Below are positions 25,986-33,717 of a DNA stretch of 64,000 nucleotides, one piece after another. Position 1 is the first letter of the stretch. Each line of letters begins with the position of its first letter. A model generated the notes under the pieces. That model made no database searches, was not told where the DNA came from, and saw nothing but the letters and a program-made list of their open reading frames with translations. Position numbers and translations under genes: made by a program. Source of the DNA: Sulfolobales archaeon HS-7 (lineage in GTDB: Archaea; Thermoproteota; Thermoprotei_A; Sulfolobales; Sulfolobaceae); the NCBI GenBank assembly GCA_019704295.1, contig AP024596.1, forward strand, positions 558,001-622,000, written 5' to 3'.

Positions 25986-27017
25986 ATGTCCGCGAACATT
26001 GGGATATTTATAATTAGGAGAATTATCAACGCTATAATAACTTTGATATTACTGATAGTGATACTATTTATCTTAATTCATATTATAGCGCCATCTCCTT
26101 TAGCCCTAGCGAGAATATATGCAGCAAATCCTCATGCCCCATATTCAGAACTCGATCAGATCATCAAAGAATACGGCCTAAATAAACCCCTTTACGTTCA
26201 GATTATAAACTACATAATAAACGTGTTACATGGAAATTTAGGTTTCGATCCAATATATAAAGTCCCAGAGATCAGCCTTATAGGGCAATATCTACCTATA
26301 ACTCTCGAATTAGTTATCCCCGCAACGATATTAGCCGTAGTAATAGGCCTATTATCGGGAGCAGTTGCTGCATCGAATAGGAACAAACCCCTAGATTACT
26401 TTGTCAAGGGAGTTTACCTAGTCACTTGGGCGTCTCCTCCTTTTCTCGTTGCAACTGCATTGCTTATATTTTTTGCATTTGACCTACACTTATTGCCGAG
26501 TAACGGCGTCGTAAATCCAACCCTTACTGCGCCCCCAAAATATACGCCTTTTCCAGTCCTCAACTCGATAGTTGCGGGTGACTGGACTTATTTCGCGAGT
26601 CTCGTTCATCATATGGTCTTACCGGTTTTGTCTCTATCTCTAGTAAGTTTCGGAATAGTTACCAGATTAACCAGGGCTTCAATGTTAGATTATATGGATA
26701 CAGATTTCGCTAGATTAAGTCTAATGAAGGGATTGAGCCGAAGACGCGTGATTTACGGTGTGGTCCTGAGAAATGCCTCTATACCATTAATAACTCTTAT
26801 AGCGTTACTTTTCGGATACTCGGTCGCAGGAGCAGTAGTTATAGAGGATATATATCACTATTTCGGAATGGGATACTTTATAACTCAGGCCATATTTAAT
26901 CTCGATTACATAGCTATACTAGATACCACGTTGATAATCGGAATATCAATAATAGCAGCCAACCTAATAGCAGATATATTATATGGAGTTGTTGATCCAA
27001 GGGTGAGACTAGAATGA
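25986..27017 (+). CDS. ABC transporter permease, OppB/DppB type
   Basis: 343 residues with six predicted membrane helices and a large loop after the first, as in OppB/DppB. The cytoplasmic EAA-type loop is DTDFARLSLMKGLSRRRVIYGVVLRNASIPLI. It is the first of four genes (permease, permease, two ATPases) with 4-bp, 1-bp and 8-bp overlaps, a complete importer minus its binding protein. In Sulfolobales such Opp-type systems take up oligosaccharides as well as peptides, so the substrate is open. A leaderless-type AT-rich promoter precedes the ATG. Confidence 0.88.
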   Translation: MSANIGIFIIRRIINAIITLILLIVILFILIHIIAPSPLALARIYAANPHAPYSELDQIIKEYGLNKPLYVQIINYIINVLHGNLGFDPIYKVPEISLIGQYLPITLELVIPATILAVVIGLLSGAVAASNRNKPLDYFVKGVYLVTWASPPFLVATALLIFFAFDLHLLPSNGVVNPTLTAPPKYTPFPVLNSIVAGDWTYFASLVHHMVLPVLSLSLVSFGIVTRLTRASMLDYMDTDFARLSLMKGLSRRRVIYGVVLRNASIPLITLIALLFGYSVAGAVVIEDIYHYFGMGYFITQAIFNLDYIAILDTTLIIGISIIAANLIADILYGVVDPRVRLE

Positions 27018-27937
27018 CAGAGCAGGAGGAAGTTGAGAAGACCGTTCCCACCCAGGGGATCAGATTCTACATAAGAGCTCTCACAAAAGATCCTCTAGCC
27101 ATAGTGGGTTTAATAATAGTCGGCTTGTTTTTCATTTGGGGAGTAATACAGGGAATATTAGAGATCTTAGCAGGTTACCTTAGAAAACCCTATCTAGGGT
27201 ACATCTTACTTCCGCACGACCCCTTTGCTCTTGACATTAAATACTCTTTAATGCCGCCATCCAGTGAATTCTTATTAGGAACGAATACTGCCGGAGAGGA
27301 TATACTCTCCAGGATGCTTTATGCCATGCCCCGCGATGCATTCGTTTCAGTTGCAGTCGTATTCTCAGCGATAGCAATTGGTGGAATAATCGGTATTATA
27401 GCGGGGTATATCGGAAAATGGGCTGATGAGGTGCTTATGCGTGTTACCGATGCCTTTCTTTCGCTCCCCGCACTAATCTTAGTAATTGCTATAGCTGTAC
27501 CCCTTAAGGCAGGATTCGATGCAACATTAGCTGGATTAATGGTTGTATGGTGGCCAACTTATGCTAGATTCTTTAGGGCACAAACCCTTAAAATTAAGAG
27601 CATGGATTTCATTGATGCAGCGAAATTAAGCAATGTATCTAGGTTTAAACTGCTGTTTAGGTATATTTTCATGAATTCAATTGACCCAATAATCGCCTAT
27701 GCAGCCTTAGATTTCGGTAACGTGATACTTACTTACTCCACCCTTGCCTTTCTAGGAATTGGAATTCAGCCCCCCTATCCTGAACTTGGAGCCATGGCAT
27801 CAAATGGTGTAGATAACTTGCCTACTGCATGGTGGTACGCGTTATTCCCAGGGGTGGCAATACTAATAATCGTAGTGGGATTCGTGTTAATAGGGGATAG
27901 ACTTCAGGACATAATAGGGGGTAGAATCACCTACTAG
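27014..27937 (+). CDS. ABC transporter permease, OppC/DppC type
   Basis: 307 residues. An N-terminal helix, then FLLGTNTAGEDILSRMLYAMP, the OppC periplasmic signature, and EAA loop SMDFIDAAKLSNVSRFKLLFRYIFMNSIDPII. Five to six helices with the family's second binding-protein-dependent transport domain. The ATG overlaps the upstream stop by 4 bp and its stop overlaps the next start by one base. Confidence 0.88.
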   Translation: MTEQEEVEKTVPTQGIRFYIRALTKDPLAIVGLIIVGLFFIWGVIQGILEILAGYLRKPYLGYILLPHDPFALDIKYSLMPPSSEFLLGTNTAGEDILSRMLYAMPRDAFVSVAVVFSAIAIGGIIGIIAGYIGKWADEVLMRVTDAFLSLPALILVIAIAVPLKAGFDATLAGLMVVWWPTYARFFRAQTLKIKSMDFIDAAKLSNVSRFKLLFRYIFMNSIDPIIAYAALDFGNVILTYSTLAFLGIGIQPPYPELGAMASNGVDNLPTAWWYALFPGVAILIIVVGFVLIGDRLQDIIGGRITY

Positions 27938-28911
27938 TGATAAAGATGTTGTTAAAGGCCAAAGATCTCACCGTATACTACAGCACCATAATTGGAAAAA
28001 CAAAGATCCTCGACTCTTTAAACTTAAATATTGAAAAAGGGGAGTTGGTTGGAATTGTTGGTGAGTCGGGTTCAGGAAAATCTACACTAGGATTTGCCGT
28101 TGCGGGACTCATGCCACCTAATGCTGAGGTTAAGGGAAATCTAGAGATTGAGGGCAAAGATGTAGTCGGAATGAAGGAAAAGGAATTACAACAACTGAGA
28201 GGTACGGAGGTCTTCATGATATTTCAGAATCCGCTAAACAGCCTTAACCCGGTAAAGACGGTCGGGTTCCAATTGTTAGAGGCAGTTAGGGTAAGGGAGG
28301 AAAGGAAAAAGCTGAAATATAATGAAGAAAAGGCAGTGCAAGAAGTCATAGAAGTTCTCAAGGAACTCAGGTTTCCAGATCCTGAAAGGATATTGTCAAG
28401 GTATCCGCATCAACTTTCAGGGGGTCAAGTGCAAAGAATAGTAATTGCTATGGCTTTGTTACTTAAACCGAAGTTACTAATTGCGGACGAACCTACCTCA
28501 GCACTTGACGTTACAATCCAAGCTCAGGTGATCTCTTTGATAAGGCAATTAAATCAAGAGTATGGCATAGCGCTTATCTTCATTACGCACGATATAGCAC
28601 TTGCCAATGTGGTTTCAGACAGGTTAATAGTCATGTATGCAGGAAGATTGATGGAAGATGGTCCAACTGACAAGATCTTGAAAAATCCGCTTCATCCCTA
28701 TACTGCTGGACTTATATCAAGCATCCCAAAAATAAGAAAGGAAGATGGTGAATTACCTTCAATTAGGGGCGCGCCCCCATCCTTCTTAGTGCTTCCTAAA
28801 GGATGCAAGTTCTCACCTAGATGTGCGAAAGTAATGCAAGTATGTAAGGAAAGAGAACCTAGTGAGATTGAGGTAGAGGGAAGAAAAGTCAGGTGCTGGT
28901 TATATGGATGA
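27937..28911 (+). CDS. ABC transporter ATPase, OppD/DppD type
   Basis: 324 residues. Walker A GESGSGKST, Q-loop FMIFQNPLNSLNP, signature LSGGQVQR, Walker B LLIADEPTSALDV and H-switch FITHD. The C-terminal oligopeptide-type domain has CKFSPRCAKVMQVCKEREP, the Cys motif that binds a 4Fe-4S cluster in DppD-like ATPases. It energises uptake together with the following ATPase. GTG start. Confidence 0.9.
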   Translation: MIKMLLKAKDLTVYYSTIIGKTKILDSLNLNIEKGELVGIVGESGSGKSTLGFAVAGLMPPNAEVKGNLEIEGKDVVGMKEKELQQLRGTEVFMIFQNPLNSLNPVKTVGFQLLEAVRVREERKKLKYNEEKAVQEVIEVLKELRFPDPERILSRYPHQLSGGQVQRIVIAMALLLKPKLLIADEPTSALDVTIQAQVISLIRQLNQEYGIALIFITHDIALANVVSDRLIVMYAGRLMEDGPTDKILKNPLHPYTAGLISSIPKIRKEDGELPSIRGAPPSFLVLPKGCKFSPRCAKVMQVCKEREPSEIEVEGRKVRCWLYG

Positions 28912-29869
28912 GGTCTTCAAATTAGAACGGGTGAAGAAATACTATCTAGCAACTAAGAGAGGCATCCTCGACTCTCTATTTGGAAGACCTAAATTTTTTG
29001 TTAAGGCGGTAGATGACGTTTCTTTCTCGATTTATAAGGGAGAAGTTTTGGGATTGGTTGGAGAAAGCGGTTCGGGCAAAACTACCTTAGGCAAAATCTT
29101 AGCCACTTTAGAAGAACCCACAGACGGAAAAATGTACTTTAATGGAAAATTAGTTGCTGGCGACGTAAAAAAGGAAATTAGAAAACAAGTACATATGGTA
29201 TTTCAGAATCCAATGAGCTCTTTAAACCCCAGATTAAGGGTAAAGAGTATTGTTGCAGAACCGCTAAGGAAATTCAACGAACCTTTAGTTAAGAAATCTC
29301 TCGAGATGGTCGGTTTAGATTACACATACATAAAGGACAAACTTCCGCGAGAGTTGTCAGGTGGTCAGCTACAGAGGGTAGCTATAGCTAGAGCGCTAGT
29401 AAAAAACCCAACATTTCTTGTGCTTGACGAACCGACCTCCGCTTTAGACGCATCAGTCCAATCGCAGATACTGAATCTCCTAGCTAAGATACAAAGGGAA
29501 CTTAATATTACCTACTTGTTCATTACTCACAACATATCTGTGGCAAGATATATCGCAGATAGAATAGTAGTGTTATACGCGGGGAAAATTGCGGAGGAAG
29601 GAAATACTGAAGACGTTCTTACCTCTCCTGCTCATCCCTACACTCAGGCTCTGCTGGACTCAGTACCAACAATTACAAAAAAGGATATAAAACCACCCAC
29701 TGGCGAAGTACCAAGTTTGATAAACCCCCCAAGTGGGTGCAGATTTCATCCTAGATGTCCTTTCGTCATGGAGATATGTAGGAAAAACGAACCTCCTCTT
29801 GTAGAAAAGGGTAGACAGAGAGTTGCGTGCTGGCTATATAAAGGTAGAGTGGAGAAAAACACTAGTTAA
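28904..29869 (+). CDS. ABC transporter ATPase, OppF/DppF type
   Basis: 321 residues. Walker A GESGSGKTT, VFQNPMSSLNPR, signature LSGGQLQRVAIARAL, Walker B FLVLDEPTSALDA, H-loop FITHNIS and the C-terminal CRFHPRCPFVMEICRKNEP motif. It overlaps the OppD gene by 8 bp and is overlapped by the next gene by 47 bp. The four genes form a full import motor; the likely binding protein is at 33718-35865 on the other strand. Confidence 0.9.
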   Translation: MDEVFKLERVKKYYLATKRGILDSLFGRPKFFVKAVDDVSFSIYKGEVLGLVGESGSGKTTLGKILATLEEPTDGKMYFNGKLVAGDVKKEIRKQVHMVFQNPMSSLNPRLRVKSIVAEPLRKFNEPLVKKSLEMVGLDYTYIKDKLPRELSGGQLQRVAIARALVKNPTFLVLDEPTSALDASVQSQILNLLAKIQRELNITYLFITHNISVARYIADRIVVLYAGKIAEEGNTEDVLTSPAHPYTQALLDSVPTITKKDIKPPTGEVPSLINPPSGCRFHPRCPFVMEICRKNEPPLVEKGRQRVACWLYKGRVEKNTS

Positions 29870-30236
29870 GAGCACCATAATTCTTCTAATTTTTTCTCTT
29901 TTCTTAGAAATAACAGATGTAGTGAACTACCTTATCTTTGTAGCGGTGTGGTACGGGTTCGTAGGGATTTACACTTTTTGGAAAACATCGTTTAAATATA
30001 ATATAGGGCAGAAAGAGATCGAGATCTGTGGTCTTCTCACCAGAAAAAGAATAAGCTATTCCTCAATTAAGGACTTGTTTGTATCTCAGGGGTTCCTAGC
30101 CAAGAGGTTTCATTGCGGATCTATCTACATAGTGACTAAAAATGGAGTAAATATTATACGAGATGTGAAGGAACCAGAGAGAATTTACACTGAGATCGCG
30201 AACATTATCAATAGAAATAACAAGTCAATTGAGTGA
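29823..30236 (+). CDS. Small membrane protein with PH-like (bPH2) domain
   Basis: 137 residues, TTG start inside the end of the ATPase gene (47 bp overlap). Two hydrophobic helices (about 17-35 and 37-55) are followed by an 80-residue region FKYNIGQKEIEICGLLTRKRISYSSIKDLFVSQGFLAKRFHCGSIYIVTKNGVNIIRDVKEPERIYTEIANII. This resembles bacterial/archaeal PH-like bPH2 (DUF304-type) domains, including the motif around the 'RISYSSIKDL' strand. Function unknown, perhaps membrane-envelope related. It may be co-expressed with the transporter by overlap rather than by function. Confidence 0.65.
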   Translation: MRAGYIKVEWRKTLVKSTIILLIFSLFLEITDVVNYLIFVAVWYGFVGIYTFWKTSFKYNIGQKEIEICGLLTRKRISYSSIKDLFVSQGFLAKRFHCGSIYIVTKNGVNIIRDVKEPERIYTEIANIINRNNKSIE

Positions 30237-30339
30237 ACTGTCCTCACTAAACTTCAAGCTCTACAGTCTGGATCGCTGAAATAGCTTTACAGACTCCTGG
30301 ATCCTCCGCTCTCGTAATCCACATCAAGGTGAACTCACT

Positions 30340-31090
30340 CAGCCCTAAACGGGGCTTCCTGCTTCTCAGCTACACCTTGCCAGTACCGAAGTACTAGTAG
30401 AAGGTGGAACTACACAGGCCCTAAGGATCGCACCGACTGCGATCAGCGTAAGATTTTTAGGGAGGCGTTGTAATCGGGATCGGCTACCCATTCGCATTGA
30501 GGACAAGGAGAGCGCTCATTCAAAGAGGGTTAAATCTCCTCTCACACGACTACATTTAGCGCAGGTTTTGGATCCGTATGCGGGATCTACAAGGGTCAGT
30601 TCCCTGCGGCGCTTCTCCAACTGGTACTTCAAGACTAAATTCAGCTCATCGAAGGCGACATCGCGGAGCCTCATCCTCATTTTTCGGAGGGATCTGCCTA
30701 CAAGTTTCTTGACGTTTATGTCACCCACGACGACAACATCATAGTTTTCAGCGAAGTATTCACTAACTTCATATAGAGATCCCTCCTAAGGTTCTTAAGG
30801 TGCTCGTTGGCCTTGAACAACTTCATCTTTGCCTTGAACCAGTTTTTGGAGAGGAACTTCTTCCTCGATAAGATCGTAATTGAGTACCTCACCTTCCACA
30901 GAGCCCCTTCGTAAGGCTCGTGTTGGGGGAAATACTCCCCGTCTTACGTCGCAATGAGGTTCTTAATGCCCATGTCCGCACCACAACCTTATTGACTTTA
31001 GGTAGCCTAGGGAACTCGTAACTCTCGACTACGAAAAAGATGAAATCATCCTTCCGGGTTTTCTGCCCCCTTTTGAACCTATATAGAACG
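30340..31090 (-). pseudogene. tnpB relic (IS200/IS605-type OrfB), frameshifted
   Basis: The reverse strand reads as fragments of TnpB in several frames: RFKRGQKTRK, then [34 protein letters not shown], a preserved 70-codon block at 30516-30728 ([19 protein letters not shown] to [20 protein letters not shown], the RuvC/zinc-ribbon region), and the tail KQEAPFRAE. Several stops and shifts show it is dead. The 30237-30340 stretch between it and the upstream gene holds its presumed right flank. It separates the ABC operon from the lipoylation genes and is the longest of the relics in the window. Confidence 0.85.
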
Positions 31091-31108
31091 CCTCAATTAA
31101 GATAAAGA

Positions 31109-31118
31109 TAAAAATATT
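31109..31118 (+). promoter_or_regulatory. TATA-like box for the lipoylation operon
   Basis: TAAAAATATT lies about 24 bp before ATG 31137, giving a leaderless or nearly leaderless message for the three downstream genes. Confidence 0.45.
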
Positions 31119-31136
31119 TCTGACGAATTATCTTAC

Positions 31137-31373
31137 ATGGAGATAAAGGTATCTGACGAATTGTGGCCTAGGAGGAAGGATTGGTCGGGAGAAGTAGTCG
31201 AAGTTTTAGTTAAAGAAGGGCAAAGAGTAAAAAAAGGAGATGTAATATGCGAGATAGAAATCGAGAAGGCAGTCTTACAACTCGAATCCCCAATTGATGG
31301 GATTATCAGGAAGGTTTTCATAAAGTCTGGTGACGAGGTAAAACCTAACACTTTGCTAATGGTGATAGAGTGA
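31137..31373 (+). CDS. Stand-alone lipoyl (biotinyl-lipoyl attachment) domain protein
   Basis: 78 residues, a single lipoyl domain. VVEVLVKEGQRVKKGDVICEIEIEKAVLQLESPIDGIIRKVFIKSGDEVKP fits the swinging-arm fold with the lipoylated Lys44 in EIEKA. There is no E2 catalytic domain, so it is a free carrier, either for a 2-oxoacid dehydrogenase complex with split E2 or for another lipoate-dependent process. The stop overlaps the lipA start (GTGA), and its own protein is the obvious substrate of the next two enzymes. Confidence 0.88.
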   Translation: MEIKVSDELWPRRKDWSGEVVEVLVKEGQRVKKGDVICEIEIEKAVLQLESPIDGIIRKVFIKSGDEVKPNTLLMVIE

Positions 31374-32215
31374 CAAAACCGGTAATTAGGGTACAAAATA
31401 GTGAAAAATTAAGGAAAATTGCTCTTATTGCAAGGGAAAGCCAAGTATCAACGGTTTGCGAAGAGGCCTTATGCCCTAATCTAGCAGAGTGCTGGTCTTC
31501 GGGTACGGCTACGTTCATGTTAATGGGAGATGTCTGTACGAGAGGATGTAGGTTCTGCTACGTTAAAAAAGGGAAACCCCAATCCCTAGACCTCGAGGAA
31601 CCACGCAGACTAATAAAGGCTATTAAGGAAATGAACTTAGACTACGTTACCTTAACTTCCGTTGATAGGGACGATCTTCCTGACGGGGGGGCCTCTTATC
31701 TATCGGAGACGATCATGATGATAAAGAATGAGGTTCCAAATACAATTGTGGAACTTTTAGCCCCCGACTTTCAAGGTGACACCTCGTTAGCGGAACAGGT
31801 AATTAGTGCTGGTGTTGACGTATTCGCTCATAATATAGAAACAGTACCAAGTCTGCAAAAACTGGTAAGAGATAATAGAGCTAATTTTGAAAACAGCACA
31901 TTAATTCTGAAATACGCTAAGAAAAGAGGAGTCGTTACTAAATCCTCCATACTCCTAGGATTCGGTGAGACTCAGGAAGAAATATATGAAACGTTTAGGA
32001 AAATCGTTGAGTTCATTGATATTTTAGTTATATCGCAGTATTTAAGACCAAGTGCTAAACAGCTCCCCGTTAAGAAAATTTACACTGAGGACGAATTCCG
32101 CGAGTTAGAAAGAAAAGCCTATGAAACGGGATTTAAGGCGGTAGTAGCAGGCAAGTTAGCGCGAACGTCCTACAGAGCAAAGGAGGCATACCTTAAGGCG
32201 ATTCAAAAATGTTAA
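31370..32215 (+). CDS. lipA: Lipoyl synthase
   Basis: 281 residues. It has the LipA-specific auxiliary-cluster motif CEEALCPNLAECW (CX4CX5C, about residues 25-37), the radical SAM motif CTRGCRFCYV, the SAM-binding segments and a late RTSY (about 265), where LipA has RSSY for its serine ligand. It inserts two sulfurs into octanoyl-lysine on the carrier domain. GTG start overlaps the lipoyl-domain gene by 4 bp, and its stop overlaps the next gene by 7 bp, giving a coupled operon. Confidence 0.93.
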   Translation: MTKPVIRVQNSEKLRKIALIARESQVSTVCEEALCPNLAECWSSGTATFMLMGDVCTRGCRFCYVKKGKPQSLDLEEPRRLIKAIKEMNLDYVTLTSVDRDDLPDGGASYLSETIMMIKNEVPNTIVELLAPDFQGDTSLAEQVISAGVDVFAHNIETVPSLQKLVRDNRANFENSTLILKYAKKRGVVTKSSILLGFGETQEEIYETFRKIVEFIDILVISQYLRPSAKQLPVKKIYTEDEFRELERKAYETGFKAVVAGKLARTSYRAKEAYLKAIQKC

Positions 32216-32961
32216 GGGTTTTGCTAGACCTCTTTAGGGATCCTTACTGGAATATGGCAGTAGACGAGGCTATGTTAAATAAGGTGAAAGATACTGGCAA
32301 ACTAACATTGCGCATTTACGGATGGCAACCATATGCCGTGTCTCTAGGAAGAGGACAAAAAATGATGGATACGGTAGATCTCGAATTAGCTAAAAATATG
32401 GGATTGAAAATCGTGAGAAGACCTACAGGAGGTGGAGCACTAATTCACTCTCACGAAATTACTTACTCTGTTATTGCCCCTCCACGGCACGAGTTACTAA
32501 GGATGGATGTAGAGTCTTCAGCTATTTATATCGCTAATGGCATCGCAAAAGGCCTGAGGAAGTTAGGAATTAAGGCAGAGGTACGCGGATTCGCTGACAA
32601 ATCTAAATATAATCTTTGCTACATGAGAGTAGGTGCTAGTGATGTTATTGTAGATGATCTGAAAATATCTGGTAGCGCTCAAACCAGGAAGGATGGTCTT
32701 CTCCAGCATGGGACATTACTACTTTCGATTAGTGAAGAGGAATGGAATGTAATTAAGGGCGCGGATATTAGCGGAAAACTCACTTACTTAAATAATTATG
32801 GAAATTTTCAGATAGATGAGATAATTACTGCATTAATCTCAGGTTTTTCAGAAATATTTGGAGATTATGAGTTTGGGTCTCTGACACCCATAGAGGTGAA
32901 GGAGTCGATCGAGTTATATCAGCACAAATATTCAAGAAGTGAATGGAACACAGTCCCTTAA
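32209..32961 (+). CDS. Lipoate ligase/octanoyltransferase family protein (LipM-like)
   Basis: 250 residues of the biotin/lipoate protein ligase fold. Seen: LGRGQKMMDTVD, VRRPTGGGALIHSHEITYSV and the Lys segment DDLKISGSAQTRKDGLLQHGTLLL. A Cys in YNLCYMRVG, placed just before the KISGSAQ block, matches the position of the catalytic Cys of LipM octanoyltransferases. With LipA next door this would give octanoyl transfer followed by sulfur insertion, de novo lipoylation. Lipoate ligase A function is the main alternative. Coupled to lipA by a 7-bp overlap. Confidence 0.8.
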   Translation: MLRVLLDLFRDPYWNMAVDEAMLNKVKDTGKLTLRIYGWQPYAVSLGRGQKMMDTVDLELAKNMGLKIVRRPTGGGALIHSHEITYSVIAPPRHELLRMDVESSAIYIANGIAKGLRKLGIKAEVRGFADKSKYNLCYMRVGASDVIVDDLKISGSAQTRKDGLLQHGTLLLSISEEEWNVIKGADISGKLTYLNNYGNFQIDEIITALISGFSEIFGDYEFGSLTPIEVKESIELYQHKYSRSEWNTVP

Positions 32962-33680
32962 ATTCGAGAGAAAATGAATTTATTGCTTTTAAATTTCTCG
33001 ACGTATTCATTTGCTAGGTACATTTCTTGCTCATGATAGGTTCTTATTTGGTAACCTTCTCCAAACCAAGACGAATAGGAGGAAATTATTTTGTCAATAA
33101 GTTGTTCACGATTTACTCTAATGAAATCAGTTAAATTAGCTGGTCTGTATTTGACCATATCAATGTTTTGTCTAACCTTACGCGGAGGAATTACGAGTGA
33201 TTTATACATCTCGTTAATGTCGGCGTTCAGAAGAATACTTCCATGAAGTAAACATTTCTTTCCAGATAAATATGCTGAATTACCACATATTTTCTTGTTA
33301 GAGTATACTATATCCGTATCATTTCTAATTTCTGTTTTAATCCCTAATGAATGGAAAGCGTTTACAATTCCCTGAAGAAGATTTGCGTATAGTTTATTCA
33401 CGTCGTAATCGCTACAAAAAGTAATTACGCTGTAATTAAGTACGCCATTATCATGATAAACTGTACCGCCTCCTGAGAATCTCCTGACTAGCTTAATTTT
33501 CGCTTTGTTTACATAGGATAGGTGAACTTCATCTGTTATTGCTGACATTACACCTAGTACAACTGATTTATCATTAATCCAAATTCTTAGTAAAGGGGGA
33601 GTAGCTATCCTAACTAAAGAATAATCAATTGCTATGTTAAGGTAAGGATCTTTAATTTCTTTGTCCAAAAGAACCTCCAT
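32958..33680 (-). CDS. lplA: Lipoate-protein ligase A-like protein
   Basis: 240 residues. VVLGVMSAITDEVHL, VRRFSGGGTVYHDNGVLNYSVI and NKKICGNSAYLSGKKCLLHGSILLNAD are the LplA sugar/adenylate-binding and Lys motifs. There is no obvious Cys in the LipM position, so an ATP-dependent lipoate ligase is favoured, salvaging free lipoate. It converges with and overlaps the LipM-like gene by 4 bp. The C-terminal accessory domain of long LplA forms is absent, as usual in archaea, where it is a separate LplB when present; none is seen here. Confidence 0.78.
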   Translation of the reverse strand: MEVLLDKEIKDPYLNIAIDYSLVRIATPPLLRIWINDKSVVLGVMSAITDEVHLSYVNKAKIKLVRRFSGGGTVYHDNGVLNYSVITFCSDYDVNKLYANLLQGIVNAFHSLGIKTEIRNDTDIVYSNKKICGNSAYLSGKKCLLHGSILLNADINEMYKSLVIPPRKVRQNIDMVKYRPANLTDFIRVNREQLIDKIISSYSSWFGEGYQIRTYHEQEMYLANEYVEKFKSNKFIFSRI

Positions 33681-33717
33681 TGCGTTTTATACTAAAAAGA
33701 AAAATAAAGAAAAAATT

